Assembly (NCBI GenBank): GCA_023255875.1
Contig: JAGDVY010000013.1
Location: 1 to 54,001 of the forward strand
Source of the DNA: Hydrogenobacter sp.
GTDB taxonomy: Bacteria > Aquificota > Aquificia > Aquificales > Aquificaceae
DNA: 54,001 nucleotides
Direction of reading: 5' to 3'
In this document: in pieces, positions 8,596 to 17,565 of the stretch
How positions within the stretch are numbered: the first letter of the stretch is position 1
Layout of the letters: each line of letters opens with the position of its first letter
Notes under the pieces: generated by a model
What the model saw: only the letters and a program-made list of their open reading frames with translations
Told to the model about the DNA's origin: nothing
Database searches by the model: none
Program-made: the position numbers and the translations under genes

Positions 8596-10899
8596 TTAAG
8601 TGCTACAGCTTTCGCACTCTTCAATTTCTGTTAAACTTCTGCTTCTACAGTAATAGACAGTCTTTAGTCCCAGCTCCCAGGCAAGTTCGTAAAGCCTTGA
8701 GAGCTTAGGTCCATCTATATGCTCGGGATCTATATATAAGTTTAGACTTTGCGCCTGATCTATCCACTTTTGTCTTTCTGCTGCCGCCCTTATGATCCAC
8801 TCCTGATCTATCGCATAAGCGGATTTATAGTGCCAGAAGTATTTGTCAATTTCGGGTGGCACCTGTGGAAGTATGCCTGACATGTTCTCTTCTTTGTAAT
8901 ATTTTGCGAATATGGGGTCTATGGAAGGTGTGGCACCCACTATTAGTGAAGTGCTACCTGTTGGCATAAGCGCCAAAAGGTAAGCATTACGCAAGCCGTA
9001 TTTTTTGACCTCCTCCGCAAGGCCTATCCAATCCAGATTATTCCCATTCTGCTCAGATAGTCTTTGGTTTTCCTCCGCGGATCTGCCAAAGAATATGCCC
9101 TTGCTCCAGTCAGAGCCCTCAAAGAGCTCATATTTGCCCCTTTCCTTTGCAAGCTCCATAGAACCTTTTATGGCATAGTAGGCTATTCTTTCAAAGAGAG
9201 AGTTTGCAAACCTAAGGTGCTCCTCTGACTCCCAGATGATGTTGTTTTTCACAAGGCAGTAGTGGTAATTGCTAACACCTATGCCTATAGCCCTGTAGCG
9301 TCTGTTTGTATATTCTGCCTCTTTTATAGCGTAGTAGTTCATGGAGATCACGTTGTCCAACATGCGCACCAAAAGGGGTACAACTCTCTCAAGGTCCGCT
9401 TTTTCATAAACCTTTCCAAGGTTTATAGAGCCAAGATTACACACCACCACATCTCCAGACTTCTTTCTGTGGGTTATCAAGCCCGTTGATGGGTCCAAAG
9501 AGTCCTCTACATGCTGGCTTATGGACATGTTTTGGATTATCTCATGGCAAAGGTTAGAAGAGTAAACCATACCGCAGTGCTTGTTGGGATTTAACCTATT
9601 GGCAGTGTCCCTAAAGAAGATGTAAGGCTCTCCAGTCTCAAACACTACAGTAAGAAGCCTCTTCCAAAGCTCAAAGGCGTCCACCTCCTTTTTCGCTTCT
9701 GGGGGCAATTCCCTCTCAAGCCTCTGATAGACCTCCTCAAACTCCTCACCATACAGGTCTTCTAAGTTCTTTCCGTCCTTCACATTCTTGCAGTAATAGG
9801 GATCAAAGAGCGTCCACTTTTGTCTGTTTTTGAGCCTCTTCATGAAAAGGTCTGGTATGGATATGGCAGGATGTATGTCATGAGCCTTTTTGCGCTCATC
9901 ACCCACGTTTGTCTTTACCTCAAGGAAGTCAAGCACATCTTTGTGCCATATGTCAAGGGTTATGCTTGCAGAACCTTTTCTCATCCCAAGCTGATCCACA
10001 TACACCATAACATCGTTGATTATTTTGACAACCGGAAGCACTCCTGAGCTGGCACCTTTGAACTTCCTGATGGGTGCACCCGTTGCCCTTATCTTTCCAA
10101 GATATATACCAAGACCACCTGCAAACTTGGATATCTGTCCTGCCTTTTGTACATTGTCAAAGATGTCATAAAGATCATCATCCACCGTCAGAACAAAGCA
10201 TGAAGATAGCTGTGTGTGTGGCCTTCTTGCGTTCATGAGCGTGGGAGTTGCCAAAGATATTTCGTGTTTTGACATAAGGTCATAAAAGATCTTTGCGTAC
10301 TTTATCCTATCTTCCTTTTTCTCTGGTATGGCAAGGGTCATGGCAATAAGCATGTACATCTCTTGAGGAAGCTCTATAACATTGCCCTCTTCGTTCCTCA
10401 CAAGATACCTATCGTAAAGCACCTTTATGCCCGTGTAGTTAAAAAGAAGGTCCCTGTTTGGGTCTATGTACTTGGCTAATGTGTCAAAATCCTCTTTGGA
10501 GTACTCTCTCAAAAGGTACTCTCCGTATATGCCCCTCTCTGTGTAGGTTTTGACAAGTTGGAAAAAACTATCTGGGTTATAGGGTTTGTATCTGCCGTTT
10601 ATTTTGTCCTTGACTTTATATCCCCTTACGTGTCCCACATCCTTATAAAGGTCATAAAGGAGAAGTCTTGCTGCCACATACTGCCAATCGGGACTCTGTG
10701 GAGACACCTTTTCCGCAGCAGTTCTTATGAGGAGCTGTTGGATCTCTTTTGTGGTTATGCCTTCCCTGAACTGAATGTGGGCATCTGCCTCAAGCTCAAG
10801 AGGGTCAACCCTCAACCCTTTGCAGGCAAAGTCTATAACTATACGTATCTTGGATATATCCATAGGCTCTTTAGTGCCACTTCTTTTTACCACATACAT
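8596..10899 (-). CDS. nrdA: Ribonucleoside-diphosphate reductase, alpha subunit
   Basis: A 767-residue catalytic R1 subunit. It has an N-terminal ATP-cone (about residues 1-90, '[16 protein letters not shown]') for allosteric control and a ten-stranded barrel. The '[12 protein letters not shown]' cysteine, the 'SSNLCHEI' region, 'YSSNLC' and '[21 protein letters not shown]' are canonical. The C-terminal tail ends with a Cys-x2-Cys pair ('ECESCST') that shuttles electrons from a thioredoxin-like reductant. No intein is seen. It is followed directly by nrdB. The 150-bp gap upstream to secD contains a weak AT-rich hairpin but no NrdR boxes that I could recognise. Confidence 0.96.
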   Translation of the reverse strand: MYVVKRSGTKEPMDISKIRIVIDFACKGLRVDPLELEADAHIQFREGITTKEIQQLLIRTAAEKVSPQSPDWQYVAARLLLYDLYKDVGHVRGYKVKDKINGRYKPYNPDSFFQLVKTYTERGIYGEYLLREYSKEDFDTLAKYIDPNRDLLFNYTGIKVLYDRYLVRNEEGNVIELPQEMYMLIAMTLAIPEKKEDRIKYAKIFYDLMSKHEISLATPTLMNARRPHTQLSSCFVLTVDDDLYDIFDNVQKAGQISKFAGGLGIYLGKIRATGAPIRKFKGASSGVLPVVKIINDVMVYVDQLGMRKGSASITLDIWHKDVLDFLEVKTNVGDERKKAHDIHPAISIPDLFMKRLKNRQKWTLFDPYYCKNVKDGKNLEDLYGEEFEEVYQRLERELPPEAKKEVDAFELWKRLLTVVFETGEPYIFFRDTANRLNPNKHCGMVYSSNLCHEIIQNMSISQHVEDSLDPSTGLITHRKKSGDVVVCNLGSINLGKVYEKADLERVVPLLVRMLDNVISMNYYAIKEAEYTNRRYRAIGIGVSNYHYCLVKNNIIWESEEHLRFANSLFERIAYYAIKGSMELAKERGKYELFEGSDWSKGIFFGRSAEENQRLSEQNGNNLDWIGLAEEVKKYGLRNAYLLALMPTGSTSLIVGATPSIDPIFAKYYKEENMSGILPQVPPEIDKYFWHYKSAYAIDQEWIIRAAAERQKWIDQAQSLNLYIDPEHIDGPKLSRLYELAWELGLKTVYYCRSRSLTEIEECESCST

Positions 10900-11049
10900 G
10901 ACCTTTCCCTCTCGTAGGTTGATATAGGTGAAAAAATGTTAGACCAATAAGATCAGAGAGTCAAACTTTTGGAGGATTATACTACAAGCAAAACTAAGCA
11001 GGGTAAAAAGATTCCAAAAAAACGGAGTTTTTAGGATCTCTTACAGATG

Positions 11050-12543
11050 CTATATCTTAAGCAGGTTGAACTTTGTGAGAACATCAAGGAAGAACTTAGC
11101 AAAATACACGTTGGATATAAAGGATGCTATGCTACCTATGGTAAGGGTTGTGGCAAAACCTTTGACGGGCCCACTTCCAAATTGGAAAAGGATCAGGGCA
11201 GCTATAAGTAGAGTTATGTGGGTGTCCCACACGACGCTAAGAGATCTTCTGTATCCAAGCTCTACAGCTTTTCTGGGAGTGTTTCCCGCTCTTAGCTCTT
11301 CTTTTACCCTTTCAAATATGAGCACATTAGAATCAACTGCTATACCCATGTTTAGCAAGATACCAGCTATGCCCGGCAGGGTGAGAGTAGCTCCAACAAG
11401 CACAAGACCTGTCCACAAAAGCAATGCGTTTAAAATTATGGAAAGGTTTGCTGTTATACCCGCTATTTTGTATCTTGCCAACAGTAATGCAACTAAAAGA
11501 ACAAAAGCCAGTATGCCACCCTTTATGCTCTGATTTATGGCATCTCTTCCCAAAGAAGGTCCCACAACAGTCTCTTGGAGAAACTTTACATTGGTAGGTA
11601 AAGCACCTGCCCTGAGAACTATGGCAAGCTCTTTGGCTTCTTCGGGAGTGAACTGTCCTGTTATCTGCCCCCTATCTGTTATCCTGCTTCTTATTACGGG
11701 AGCGGACATGACTTTTTTGTCAAGGACTATGGCAAGACGCCTGCCTATGTTTTTTTCTGTTGCATCTCCAAAAAGCTTTGCCCCTCTGTCTGTGAGCTCA
11801 AAAGTCACCGAAGGAGCGCCAAATTCGTCCGTACTTGTGTATGCGGTCTTTAGGTCTGCGCCCGTGATCACAGGCACTTTTTCCACTAAAAACCACTCCT
11901 GAGGATCTTTAGAGGGTAAAAGTTCCGTATCCTTAGTTAGCTTTTTCTCAAGCACCTCTTTAGGACCACTCTCCACAACGAGTTTGAGTTCAAGAAGTGC
12001 TGTTTTTCCTATAATGGACTTTGCTCTATCTATGTCCAAAACACCAGGAAGCTCTACAAGCACTCTGTCTTGACCCACCTTAGTTATAACAGGCTGGACC
12101 ACACCCAGCTCATCTATCCTTCTTCTTAGCACTTCAACCGTCTGTCCTACTATACTTTCCTTTAGCTTATTTATTTCTTCCTCTTTGAGTCTTATTAGAG
12201 GCTCACTTTTGTTGGTGCTTACCACTACAAAACGAGGAAAGTCCTTTTGTATAACCTGCGCCACTTTTTGTGTGTCATTCTTATCAAGAAGTTCTACCCT
12301 TATACCATCTTTTTGAACTACAGTGTCAAGCACCTTTATATTTGCGTTTCTTAACTTTTCCTCTATATCCTTTGCGTACCTTTCATACTCTTGGTTAAGC
12401 GCATACTCCATATCTGGTTCTAAAAGCATGGATATACCGCCCCTCAGGTCTAAGCCTAAATTAACGGGTTTTAAAAAAGATACCGCTAAGGAAAGCGCTA
12501 CAAGAAGCACAAGAGTAAAGAGGTTAAGGTAGAAGTTTCTCAT
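11050..12543 (-). CDS. secD: Protein translocase subunit SecD
   Basis: A 497-residue RND-superfamily subunit of the Sec accessory complex, which uses the proton gradient to help pull proteins across the inner membrane. One N-terminal helix is followed by 'LGLDLRGGISMLLEPDM' (the D1 motif), a large periplasmic P1 region and five C-terminal helices. 'GIAGILLNMGIAVDSNVLIFERVKEE' type motifs mark the SecD-SecF core. secF and yajC, frequent neighbours, are not in the window; nrdA follows instead. It starts 11 bp after waaA on the same strand. Confidence 0.95.
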   Translation of the reverse strand: MRNFYLNLFTLVLLVALSLAVSFLKPVNLGLDLRGGISMLLEPDMEYALNQEYERYAKDIEEKLRNANIKVLDTVVQKDGIRVELLDKNDTQKVAQVIQKDFPRFVVVSTNKSEPLIRLKEEEINKLKESIVGQTVEVLRRRIDELGVVQPVITKVGQDRVLVELPGVLDIDRAKSIIGKTALLELKLVVESGPKEVLEKKLTKDTELLPSKDPQEWFLVEKVPVITGADLKTAYTSTDEFGAPSVTFELTDRGAKLFGDATEKNIGRRLAIVLDKKVMSAPVIRSRITDRGQITGQFTPEEAKELAIVLRAGALPTNVKFLQETVVGPSLGRDAINQSIKGGILAFVLLVALLLARYKIAGITANLSIILNALLLWTGLVLVGATLTLPGIAGILLNMGIAVDSNVLIFERVKEELRAGNTPRKAVELGYRRSLSVVWDTHITLLIAALILFQFGSGPVKGFATTLTIGSIASFISNVYFAKFFLDVLTKFNLLKI

Positions 12544-12554
12544 ACTGCCAAAAA

Positions 12555-13574
12555 TTATAGCATGCTCTTTATATTTCTAAGGTAGCATTCCCTTATCCTT
12601 TCTGCTTCCTCCTTTATGTCCAGCGCATTCCATAACCTAATACCTGTTAGTATGTCCTTCACAGTTCTCACCATATCCTTTGAGTCCTTAACCAAAAAGC
12701 CTGCGTTCCTCTCAAGTAGGTAATCTGCCATGTCCTTTGTCTTTTCTATGTGGGGTCCAAAAAGGACAGGTTTTCCATGATAGGCAGGCTCTAATAGGTT
12801 GTGCCCACCTACTTTTACAAGGGTCCCACCTACAAAAGCTATGTCCGCAAAGGAATAAAGTTCAAATAACTCTCCCAATGTATCAAGTATGAGAACGTCC
12901 CAATTCTCTTCTTGAGTGGTCCTCAGAGAACACCTAAAGTCTTTTATCCTTTCCATAATCTCTTTGGCTCTTGAGATGTGGCGTGGAGCTATAATGAGTT
13001 TTAGTTCAGGAAAGGTCTTTTTTAGCTCTCTGAAGGCTTCAAGGATGATCTCCTCTTCTCCTTTGTGGGTGCTCCCTGCAATGAAAAATTTGGAACTACC
13101 TTTGTTTATATTTAACTGTTTGCGTGGAACCTCCATTATAAACTTTAGATTACCGCAATTTACAACCTTTTTAACTCTGTAGGACTCAAACCTCTCTTTA
13201 TCCTTTTGAGTTTTAGTAATGATGAGATCAAACCTTCTGCTTATAAATCTCTCGTACGTACCACCCTTTGCGTAAGCGTTTATCAGGACTTTTTTAGCTT
13301 TGGTGGAACATATGAGAAAGGGCCAAAGTTCTCTTTCTACGATCACAAGCAATTGTGCGGATATGCGTTTTTCAAAGCGTCTTACAGTAAAAGGTGTGTC
13401 TAAGGGTAATCTTTCTAAAGCATGGTAATACGCAGATTGCTTGCTTAGGTAATCCTTGGCTCTTGGTGAGAAGTATGTAAGAACTATACGGTAGTCTTTT
13501 ATGAGCTCTTTGAGAAGTGGTCTTACTGTATTAAACTCTCCTACGCTGGCTGTGTGAAACCAGAGGGTTTTCAT
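12555..13574 (-). CDS. waaA: 3-deoxy-D-manno-octulosonic acid (KDO) transferase
   Basis: A 339-residue GT-B glycosyltransferase (GT30) that adds KDO to lipid A during lipopolysaccharide assembly at the inner membrane. Key motifs are 'FHTASVGEFNTVRPLL' near the N-terminus (catalytic Glu), 'VERELWPFLI', 'AGSTHKGEEEIIL' and 'FVGGTLVKVGGHNLLEPAYHGKPVLFGPH'. It is shorter than proteobacterial WaaA because it lacks the N-terminal membrane anchor, as the Aquifex aeolicus enzyme does. It overlaps the upstream YkuK-like gene by 4 bp. It connects functionally with kdsC (KDO-8-phosphate phosphatase), about 30 kb away. Confidence 0.93.
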   Translation of the reverse strand: MKTLWFHTASVGEFNTVRPLLKELIKDYRIVLTYFSPRAKDYLSKQSAYYHALERLPLDTPFTVRRFEKRISAQLLVIVERELWPFLICSTKAKKVLINAYAKGGTYERFISRRFDLIITKTQKDKERFESYRVKKVVNCGNLKFIMEVPRKQLNINKGSSKFFIAGSTHKGEEEIILEAFRELKKTFPELKLIIAPRHISRAKEIMERIKDFRCSLRTTQEENWDVLILDTLGELFELYSFADIAFVGGTLVKVGGHNLLEPAYHGKPVLFGPHIEKTKDMADYLLERNAGFLVKDSKDMVRTVKDILTGIRLWNALDIKEEAERIRECYLRNIKSML

Positions 13575-14017
13575 ACAAAGCTTGCGTTTGTTATGTAATC
13601 CGCCACGGTAGTTGCTGCGATGGATTTGGGCTTTACCACAGGCTTTAAGCCCTGTGCCAAGACATAACCTACCGCCTCTTTGAGAATTACACTAGAATGG
13701 TGTTCAGGATTAGGGTTTATGTCCAGATGCACCTCAAAAGGTCTATTTCCCACCACATTTGCTATTTCAAGAGCCATAAAAACCGCCCTGCTTACCTCTT
13801 CCATAAGCCTCTGTCTTAAGGATCGTATTCTATTTACCTTTTCAACGCGCCAAAAGATTTTTGCTCCCCTACACCCATCTATATGCACTACCACCACTGT
13901 AACAAAAACAGTTTTCTCCCTCACCTGTCTTGAATCACAACCCACGTAAATAGCGGTTTTCTCTGATGTGCTTTTTATAAACTCTTTTACCTCCTCCACA
14001 TCTTTTATGGCAGGCAT
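13571..14017 (-). CDS. YkuK/DUF458-family RNase H-like protein
   Basis: A 148-residue protein matching the YkuK-type family with a predicted RNase H-like fold: 'AIYVGCDSRQ' and a later 'VHLDINPNPEHHSSVILKEAVGYV'. The acidic residues Asp (GCDSR), Asp (HLDIN) and the C-terminal Asp (VADYI) could form a metal site. I chose the ATG at 14017, which sits 9 nt after a GGAGGGG ribosome-binding site, over an in-frame TTG at 14038 that overlaps the upstream gene. The biochemical function of the family is not known to me. Confidence 0.75.
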   Translation of the reverse strand: MPAIKDVEEVKEFIKSTSEKTAIYVGCDSRQVREKTVFVTVVVVHIDGCRGAKIFWRVEKVNRIRSLRQRLMEEVSRAVFMALEIANVVGNRPFEVHLDINPNPEHHSSVILKEAVGYVLAQGLKPVVKPKSIAATTVADYITNASFV

Positions 14018-14021
14018 AGGC

Positions 14022-14348
14022 TTACACCCCTCCGCCAAAATCTACATTTTTTACCCAACTGGGTCTAAAGAATATCCAATCTTTTAGGTTTTCAAAGCTT
14101 TTGGAATAACAAACCTCACAGAGCAATCCCTTGTCCGTTAGCTTGGAGTTGTCATCACAGCATTCGTTCAAGTTCCAAAATTCGTAATTATCATGAAAAA
14201 CAAGCTTCCCGCACCCAATACACTCATAAAGGGTATATCCTTTTGATTGAAGAAAAGAAGAAAGGTCCTCGTTTTCAGGCAAGTCCTCAAGTTCTAACAC
14301 TCTCTTTAGAAACTCCTTTTGCTTTTGCGTAAGCTCTTTTATCTCCAT
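14022..14348 (-). CDS. Small zinc-ribbon-like protein of unknown function
   Basis: A 108-residue protein that I do not recognise. A charged helical N-terminus (about residues 1-30) is followed by a Cys-x2-Cys ('ECIGCGK'), a Cys-Cys pair ('NECCDD') and another Cys-x2-Cys ('CEVC'). This spacing suggests a zinc ribbon. The C-terminus is aromatic and ends in Gly-Gly-Gly-Val. Its stop codon lies 4 bp before the chosen YkuK-like start, so the two are probably cotranslated. Confidence 0.65.
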   Translation of the reverse strand: MEIKELTQKQKEFLKRVLELEDLPENEDLSSFLQSKGYTLYECIGCGKLVFHDNYEFWNLNECCDDNSKLTDKGLLCEVCYSKSFENLKDWIFFRPSWVKNVDFGGGV

Positions 14349-14357
14349 CAGTTAAAA

Positions 14358-14573
14358 TTATACATACTTACATACTAAAGCACTCTCAGTGGAAAAGCCC
14401 TGAGTTTTTAATATAAGAGCGGTCATGTAAGCATCTTCTAAAGGGGAGTGATGGGAGCTTGAAGGTATTCCAAGAGCGGAAAGTAAGCTCTCCATATTAG
14501 AAACTCTCTCTCCTCTGTATAGATCAAGCACATCAATAAAATAAGGTAAAAAGGTAGTGGGAGCATCCTCCAA
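14358..14573 (-). pseudogene. C-terminal remnant of a DnaQ-like 3'-5' exonuclease
   Basis: The frame encodes about 72 residues resembling only the end of a DEDD exonuclease. 'NMESLLSALGIPSSSHHSPLEDAYMTALI' type signal includes the Exo III His-x4-Asp motif. The N-terminal Exo I (Asp-x-Glu) and Exo II motifs are missing. There is no ATG; only a TTG at 14573 is available, and an in-frame stop lies at 14613-14615 with no good start between. The 3' end of the DUF485 gene (14596) occupies the place where the missing half should be. In other bacteria, for example Pseudomonas aeruginosa PA3232-PA3235, DUF485, a solute symporter, a DUF294 protein and an exonuclease are neighbours, so this looks like a deletion scar. 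A short translated protein cannot be excluded. Confidence 0.6.
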
Positions 14574-14595
14574 AATAGACAGATAATCAAAACTA

Positions 14596-14769
14596 TCACC
14601 TTGCCTTATTTTTTATCTCCTCTACCGCCTTGTCATAAAAAGAGTTTGTCCAAAACACATAAACTCCCGTTAATAACCAAGAAAGTACTATTATGGCAAT
14701 ACCAATGGGTATGCCTACTGTTCCAAACAAAAACAATTGACAAAAGTCATAGCTTTTTGTAAAACTCAC
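14596..14769 (-). CDS. DUF485 (YjcH-like) small membrane protein, short form
   Basis: A 57-residue protein starting with GTG at 14767-14769, which overlaps the recR stop codon (GTGA arrangement). It has one strong transmembrane helix, 'GIPIGIAIIVLSWLLTGVYV', followed by 'WTNSFYDKAVEEI'. This matches the second helix and tail of E. coli YjcH ('GIPIGIGVIVISFVLTGIYI...AN..FD'). The first helix of the usual roughly 100-residue family is absent, so it is either naturally short or N-terminally truncated. YjcH-type genes normally precede an acetate/solute symporter (ActP); none follows here. The gene is too short for usual gene-length cut-offs. Confidence 0.65.
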   Translation of the reverse strand: MSFTKSYDFCQLFLFGTVGIPIGIAIIVLSWLLTGVYVFWTNSFYDKAVEEIKNKAR

Positions 14770-15374
14770 TTTCTGTTTTCTAAGGATTTTTCAAGGGAAA
14801 TTTCGTCTGCAAACTCAATGAAACTGCCAAACTGCAGTCCATAGGATATTCTTGTTACCTTCAGATAGGGAAATTGTTTTTTTAGTAGTTTTATAATGTA
14901 ATTGGCTGTTGCTTCACCCTCCACGTTTGGATTGGTTGCTATTATAACTTCTTTAGGTTTGTATATCTCTATTCTTTCAAGGAGTTTATCTATGCTAAGG
15001 TCCTGTACGGATATGCCCTCCAGAGGTGCTATCCTGCCACCTAAGACGTGATAAACACCTGTGTATCTTTCAAGCTTTTCTATAGCGTAAGCGTCCTGAG
15101 ACTCCTCAACCACGCATATGAACTTTTTACTGCGTTTGCTGTCAGAGCATATGGCGCACACATCTCTGTCTGTTAGTATCCCACATTCAGAACAATTTTT
15201 AATACTTTTTACCAAGTTTTGAAGGGTTTCCACTATAAGGGTCCTATCCTCAGGTGGAACTTTAAGAAGGTTATAAACAAACCTGCTTGCACCTCTTTCG
15301 CCGTAAGTGGGTATTTTGGTTATACTCTCTATGGCTTCTTTGATGGGCTTTGGGAAGACATCTTCAAAAGCCAA
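14766..15374 (-). CDS. recR: Recombination protein RecR
   Basis: A 202-residue RecR, which works with RecF and RecO to load RecA at gaps. Domain order is an N-terminal helix-hairpin-helix ('ITKIPTYGERGASRFVYNLL'), a Cys4 zinc finger ('CSECGILTDRDVCAIC', about residues 57-72), then a Toprim domain starting 'KFICVVEESQDAYAIE' and containing 'EVIIATNPNVEGEATANYI'. Length is standard. Its TGA stop overlaps the GTG of the downstream DUF485 gene. It is preceded by the inositol-phosphate synthase gene with an 18-bp gap. Confidence 0.96.
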   Translation of the reverse strand: MAFEDVFPKPIKEAIESITKIPTYGERGASRFVYNLLKVPPEDRTLIVETLQNLVKSIKNCSECGILTDRDVCAICSDSKRSKKFICVVEESQDAYAIEKLERYTGVYHVLGGRIAPLEGISVQDLSIDKLLERIEIYKPKEVIIATNPNVEGEATANYIIKLLKKQFPYLKVTRISYGLQFGSFIEFADEISLEKSLENRK

Positions 15375-15392
15375 GCAGATCCCCCGTATCTT

Positions 15393-16499
15393 TTATCTTT
15401 CCCTCTCACCCCTTATGAACTCTTCTACCATCTTTCTTGCCTGAAAGTCAGGATACTGCACAGGTGGATGTTTCATGGTGTAGGCACTGATGGAATACAG
15501 TGGTCCGCCTATACCTCTGTCTCTTGCGAGCTTACAGCACCTGATGGCATCTATCATAGAACCTGCACTATTGGGAGAATCTTCCACATCAAGCTTTAGC
15601 TCCACATACATGGGAACATCGCCAAACTGCCTACCCTCTATTCTTATGTAAGCTATCTTTCTGTCCTTTAGCCAAGGCACCCAATCAGAAGGTCCTATGT
15701 GTATGTCATACTCGCTTATAGGGTATGGAATCAGAGAAGAAACAGCCTCCGTTTTGGACTGTTTCTTTGTTTTGAGCCTTTCTCTCTCTAACATATTAAG
15801 AAAGTCTGTGTTTCCACCAAAGTTAAGTTGGTAGGTTCTCTCTATTTTTACACCTCTGTCTACAAAAAGCTGAACGAGAGTCCTGTGAAGAATGGTAGCC
15901 CCTACTTGAGACTTTATATCATCTCCCACTACTGGGATACCCTCTTTTTCAAACTTTTCAGCCCATTCTGGATCAGAGACTATAAAGGCAGGCATACCGT
16001 TGATAAAAGAGACTCCTGCTCTTAAACAAGCTTCCGCATAAAACCTTGCAGCTTGCTCAGAACCTACTGGAACATAGTTAATGAGTATCTCCGCTCCCGT
16101 TTCTTTTAAAACCCTTACCACATCCTCAAGTTCATCCTCCTTTTCTTCCGCAAGGACAAAACTTCTTTCTGGTGGATAGTGTTTCATGTGTTCCGCAAAG
16201 CCATCAAGAACCTTTCCCATCCTGACTTTTACGCCCGTTTTGGGAATGTCCCTTTCAAAAATAGCGGTGCAGTTAGGTGGTGAGAATATGGCTTCTGATA
16301 AATCCTTTCCTACTTTACGAGCATCAATGTCCCAAGCAGCAACCACTTCAATGTCATAGGGTTTGTATCCCCCCACGTCCTCAAACATAAGACCACTTAC
16401 GTTAGCATTTTGATTTTTTTTGTAGTAGTAGATACCTTGAATAAGTGCGCTCGCACAATTGCCTACTCCTGCTATGGCAACCTTTATTTTCTTGGACAT
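15393..16499 (-). CDS. myo-Inositol-1-phosphate synthase
   Basis: A 368-residue NAD-dependent enzyme converting glucose-6-phosphate to myo-inositol-3-phosphate. The N-terminal Rossmann motif is 'KVAIAGVGNCASALIQGI', followed by 'DVVAAWDID'-like and 'GDDIKSQVGATILHRTL' core motifs of the family. I chose the ATG at 16499, which has a GGAGG ribosome-binding site 5-9 nt upstream; an in-frame start at 16517 would lie upstream of that site. The product may feed inositol phospholipids. The CDP-alcohol phosphatidyltransferase at 45908-46531 is a candidate for the lipid step. Dialkyl or diester inositol solutes such as di-myo-inositol phosphate are an alternative fate in thermophiles. Confidence 0.9.
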   Translation of the reverse strand: MSKKIKVAIAGVGNCASALIQGIYYYKKNQNANVSGLMFEDVGGYKPYDIEVVAAWDIDARKVGKDLSEAIFSPPNCTAIFERDIPKTGVKVRMGKVLDGFAEHMKHYPPERSFVLAEEKEDELEDVVRVLKETGAEILINYVPVGSEQAARFYAEACLRAGVSFINGMPAFIVSDPEWAEKFEKEGIPVVGDDIKSQVGATILHRTLVQLFVDRGVKIERTYQLNFGGNTDFLNMLERERLKTKKQSKTEAVSSLIPYPISEYDIHIGPSDWVPWLKDRKIAYIRIEGRQFGDVPMYVELKLDVEDSPNSAGSMIDAIRCCKLARDRGIGGPLYSISAYTMKHPPVQYPDFQARKMVEEFIRGERER

Positions 16500-16524
16500 T
16501 CTTTCCTCCGAAATCAAGCAAACC

Positions 16525-16538
16525 TTATAATATTATAA
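16525..16538. promoter_or_regulatory. Palindromic divergent -10 region
   Basis: The 14-bp perfect palindrome TTATAATATTATAA lies in the 42-bp gap between the divergent inositol-phosphate synthase gene and the orphan gene at 16542. It contains a TATAAT hexamer on each strand (16526-16531 plus, 16537-16532 minus). If used rightward, the start site would lie only a few bases before the ATG at 16542, giving an almost leaderless mRNA. No good -35 hexamers are visible on either side, so this is a candidate only. Confidence 0.4.
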
Positions 16539-16541
16539 CTG

Positions 16542-17033
16542 ATGATAAAAGTTCTTATAGTCTTGTATGCAAAGCTCTTGGAAGACAAAGAGTTGGTAGA
16601 TAAACTGGAAAAAGAATTAAACCTTCTGAAGAAGCTTATAGGTCCAGACAGTCTTTATGCGGTCATAACATCGGAGATGAAGCATCTGTTTGACAAATTT
16701 CCAGAACTGGTGTTTTTGAGGAACGATAAGGGCACACTCCTTTATGGAATATACAAGGGTTTGAGAAAACTCAGAGGACATGATGTGCTTGTACTTGATG
16801 GCAAAGAACTTATCACCAAGGAAAAATTACTAAATTTCATAAGCCAAAGACGAAAGAACTTACTAACAGCGGAGAAGTATTGGAAAGGCATAGCTCTGCT
16901 GAGGCTTATAGACTTGGACTATATAATTAGAACTATGGAAAAGTTTATAAATGAAGAGCTGGACTTTCTGGATGTAATGAGGTTGGTAAAAGAAGAATAT
17001 GGTATAGATTACGAGGTTTTACAGGAGGTTTGA
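16542..17033 (+). CDS. Unknown protein, possibly a degenerate nucleotidyltransferase-like fold
   Basis: A 163-residue protein I do not recognise. The first 100 residues alternate short hydrophobic strands ('VLIVLYAKLL', 'LYAVITSEM', 'DVLVLDGKEL') with helices. The pattern 'KGTLLYGIYKGL' followed by 'GHDVLVLDGKELITKEKL' recalls the middle of MobA-type nucleotidyltransferases, but the Gly-rich nucleotide loop is missing. The last 60 residues are helical and charged. The stop is one base before gcvH, so the gene is part of the gcvH-gcvPA operon. Function is unknown. Confidence 0.7.
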   Translation: MIKVLIVLYAKLLEDKELVDKLEKELNLLKKLIGPDSLYAVITSEMKHLFDKFPELVFLRNDKGTLLYGIYKGLRKLRGHDVLVLDGKELITKEKLLNFISQRRKNLLTAEKYWKGIALLRLIDLDYIIRTMEKFINEELDFLDVMRLVKEEYGIDYEVLQEV

Positions 17034-17034
17034 C

Positions 17035-17565
17035 ATGGACGAGATAACTGTTGGAAGGTATACGGTAAGAACAGACAGGTATTACACTAAGGATCACGAA
17101 TGGGCTCTTATCAAAGGAAACAAGGCGTGGATAGGTATAACAGACTATGCTCAGAAAGAACTGGGGGACATAGTTTATGTTGATCTACCTTCTGTAGGAC
17201 AGAGCTTTGAAAGCGCAGACACTATAGCCAACATAGAATCTGTTAAAAATGTGGCACCCGTATATGCACCTCTGTCTGGGACAGTTGTGGAAGTTAATGA
17301 ACAGCTTGTAGATGAACCACACCTTATAAACGAATCACCATACGACGATGGATGGATAGTGGTGCTGGAACTTTCTGACCCCATGGAGGTAGAAGACCTT
17401 ATGCCTGCACAGGATTATGCTGAAATCCTTGCGGAAATAGTAAAAGAGGAAAAGGAAGAAGATGTATCCCTTGAGATACCAGAAGAGGAAATCATCCCAA
17501 CCATAGAAGAGTCCCTTGACGCACTTCCTGAAGAGGAGCACCCTTACGAAGAGAAGGAAAGGTAA
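17035..17565 (+). CDS. gcvH: Glycine cleavage system H protein, with acidic C-terminal tail
   Basis: The lipoate-carrying shuttle of the glycine cleavage system. It is 176 residues long: about 130 form the H-protein fold, with the lipoylation motif 'IESVKNVAPVYAPLSG' (Lys within ESVK), and the last roughly 45 residues are very rich in Glu and Pro. The start (ATG 17035) follows an AGGAGG site. It ends on the first base of gcvPA (overlap of one base), so the H protein and the decarboxylase subunit are made together. gcvT and gcvPB are not in the window. The long acidic tail is unusual for this family. Confidence 0.93.
   Translation: MDEITVGRYTVRTDRYYTKDHEWALIKGNKAWIGITDYAQKELGDIVYVDLPSVGQSFESADTIANIESVKNVAPVYAPLSGTVVEVNEQLVDEPHLINESPYDDGWIVVLELSDPMEVEDLMPAQDYAEILAEIVKEEKEEDVSLEIPEEEIIPTIEESLDALPEEEHPYEEKER

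Noticed and set aside
8596-10899. Intein in ribonucleotide reductase alpha subunit
   Set aside because: The protein has ordinary length and continuous family motifs, with no splice-junction residues or endonuclease block.
11000-11040. Terminator after secD (AAAAAC/GTTTTT hairpin)
   Set aside because: The stem is nearly all A-T with a 3-base loop, too weak to claim.
17000-17040. Glycine riboswitch before gcvH
   Set aside because: Only one base separates gcvH from the preceding gene, so there is no room for a riboswitch.
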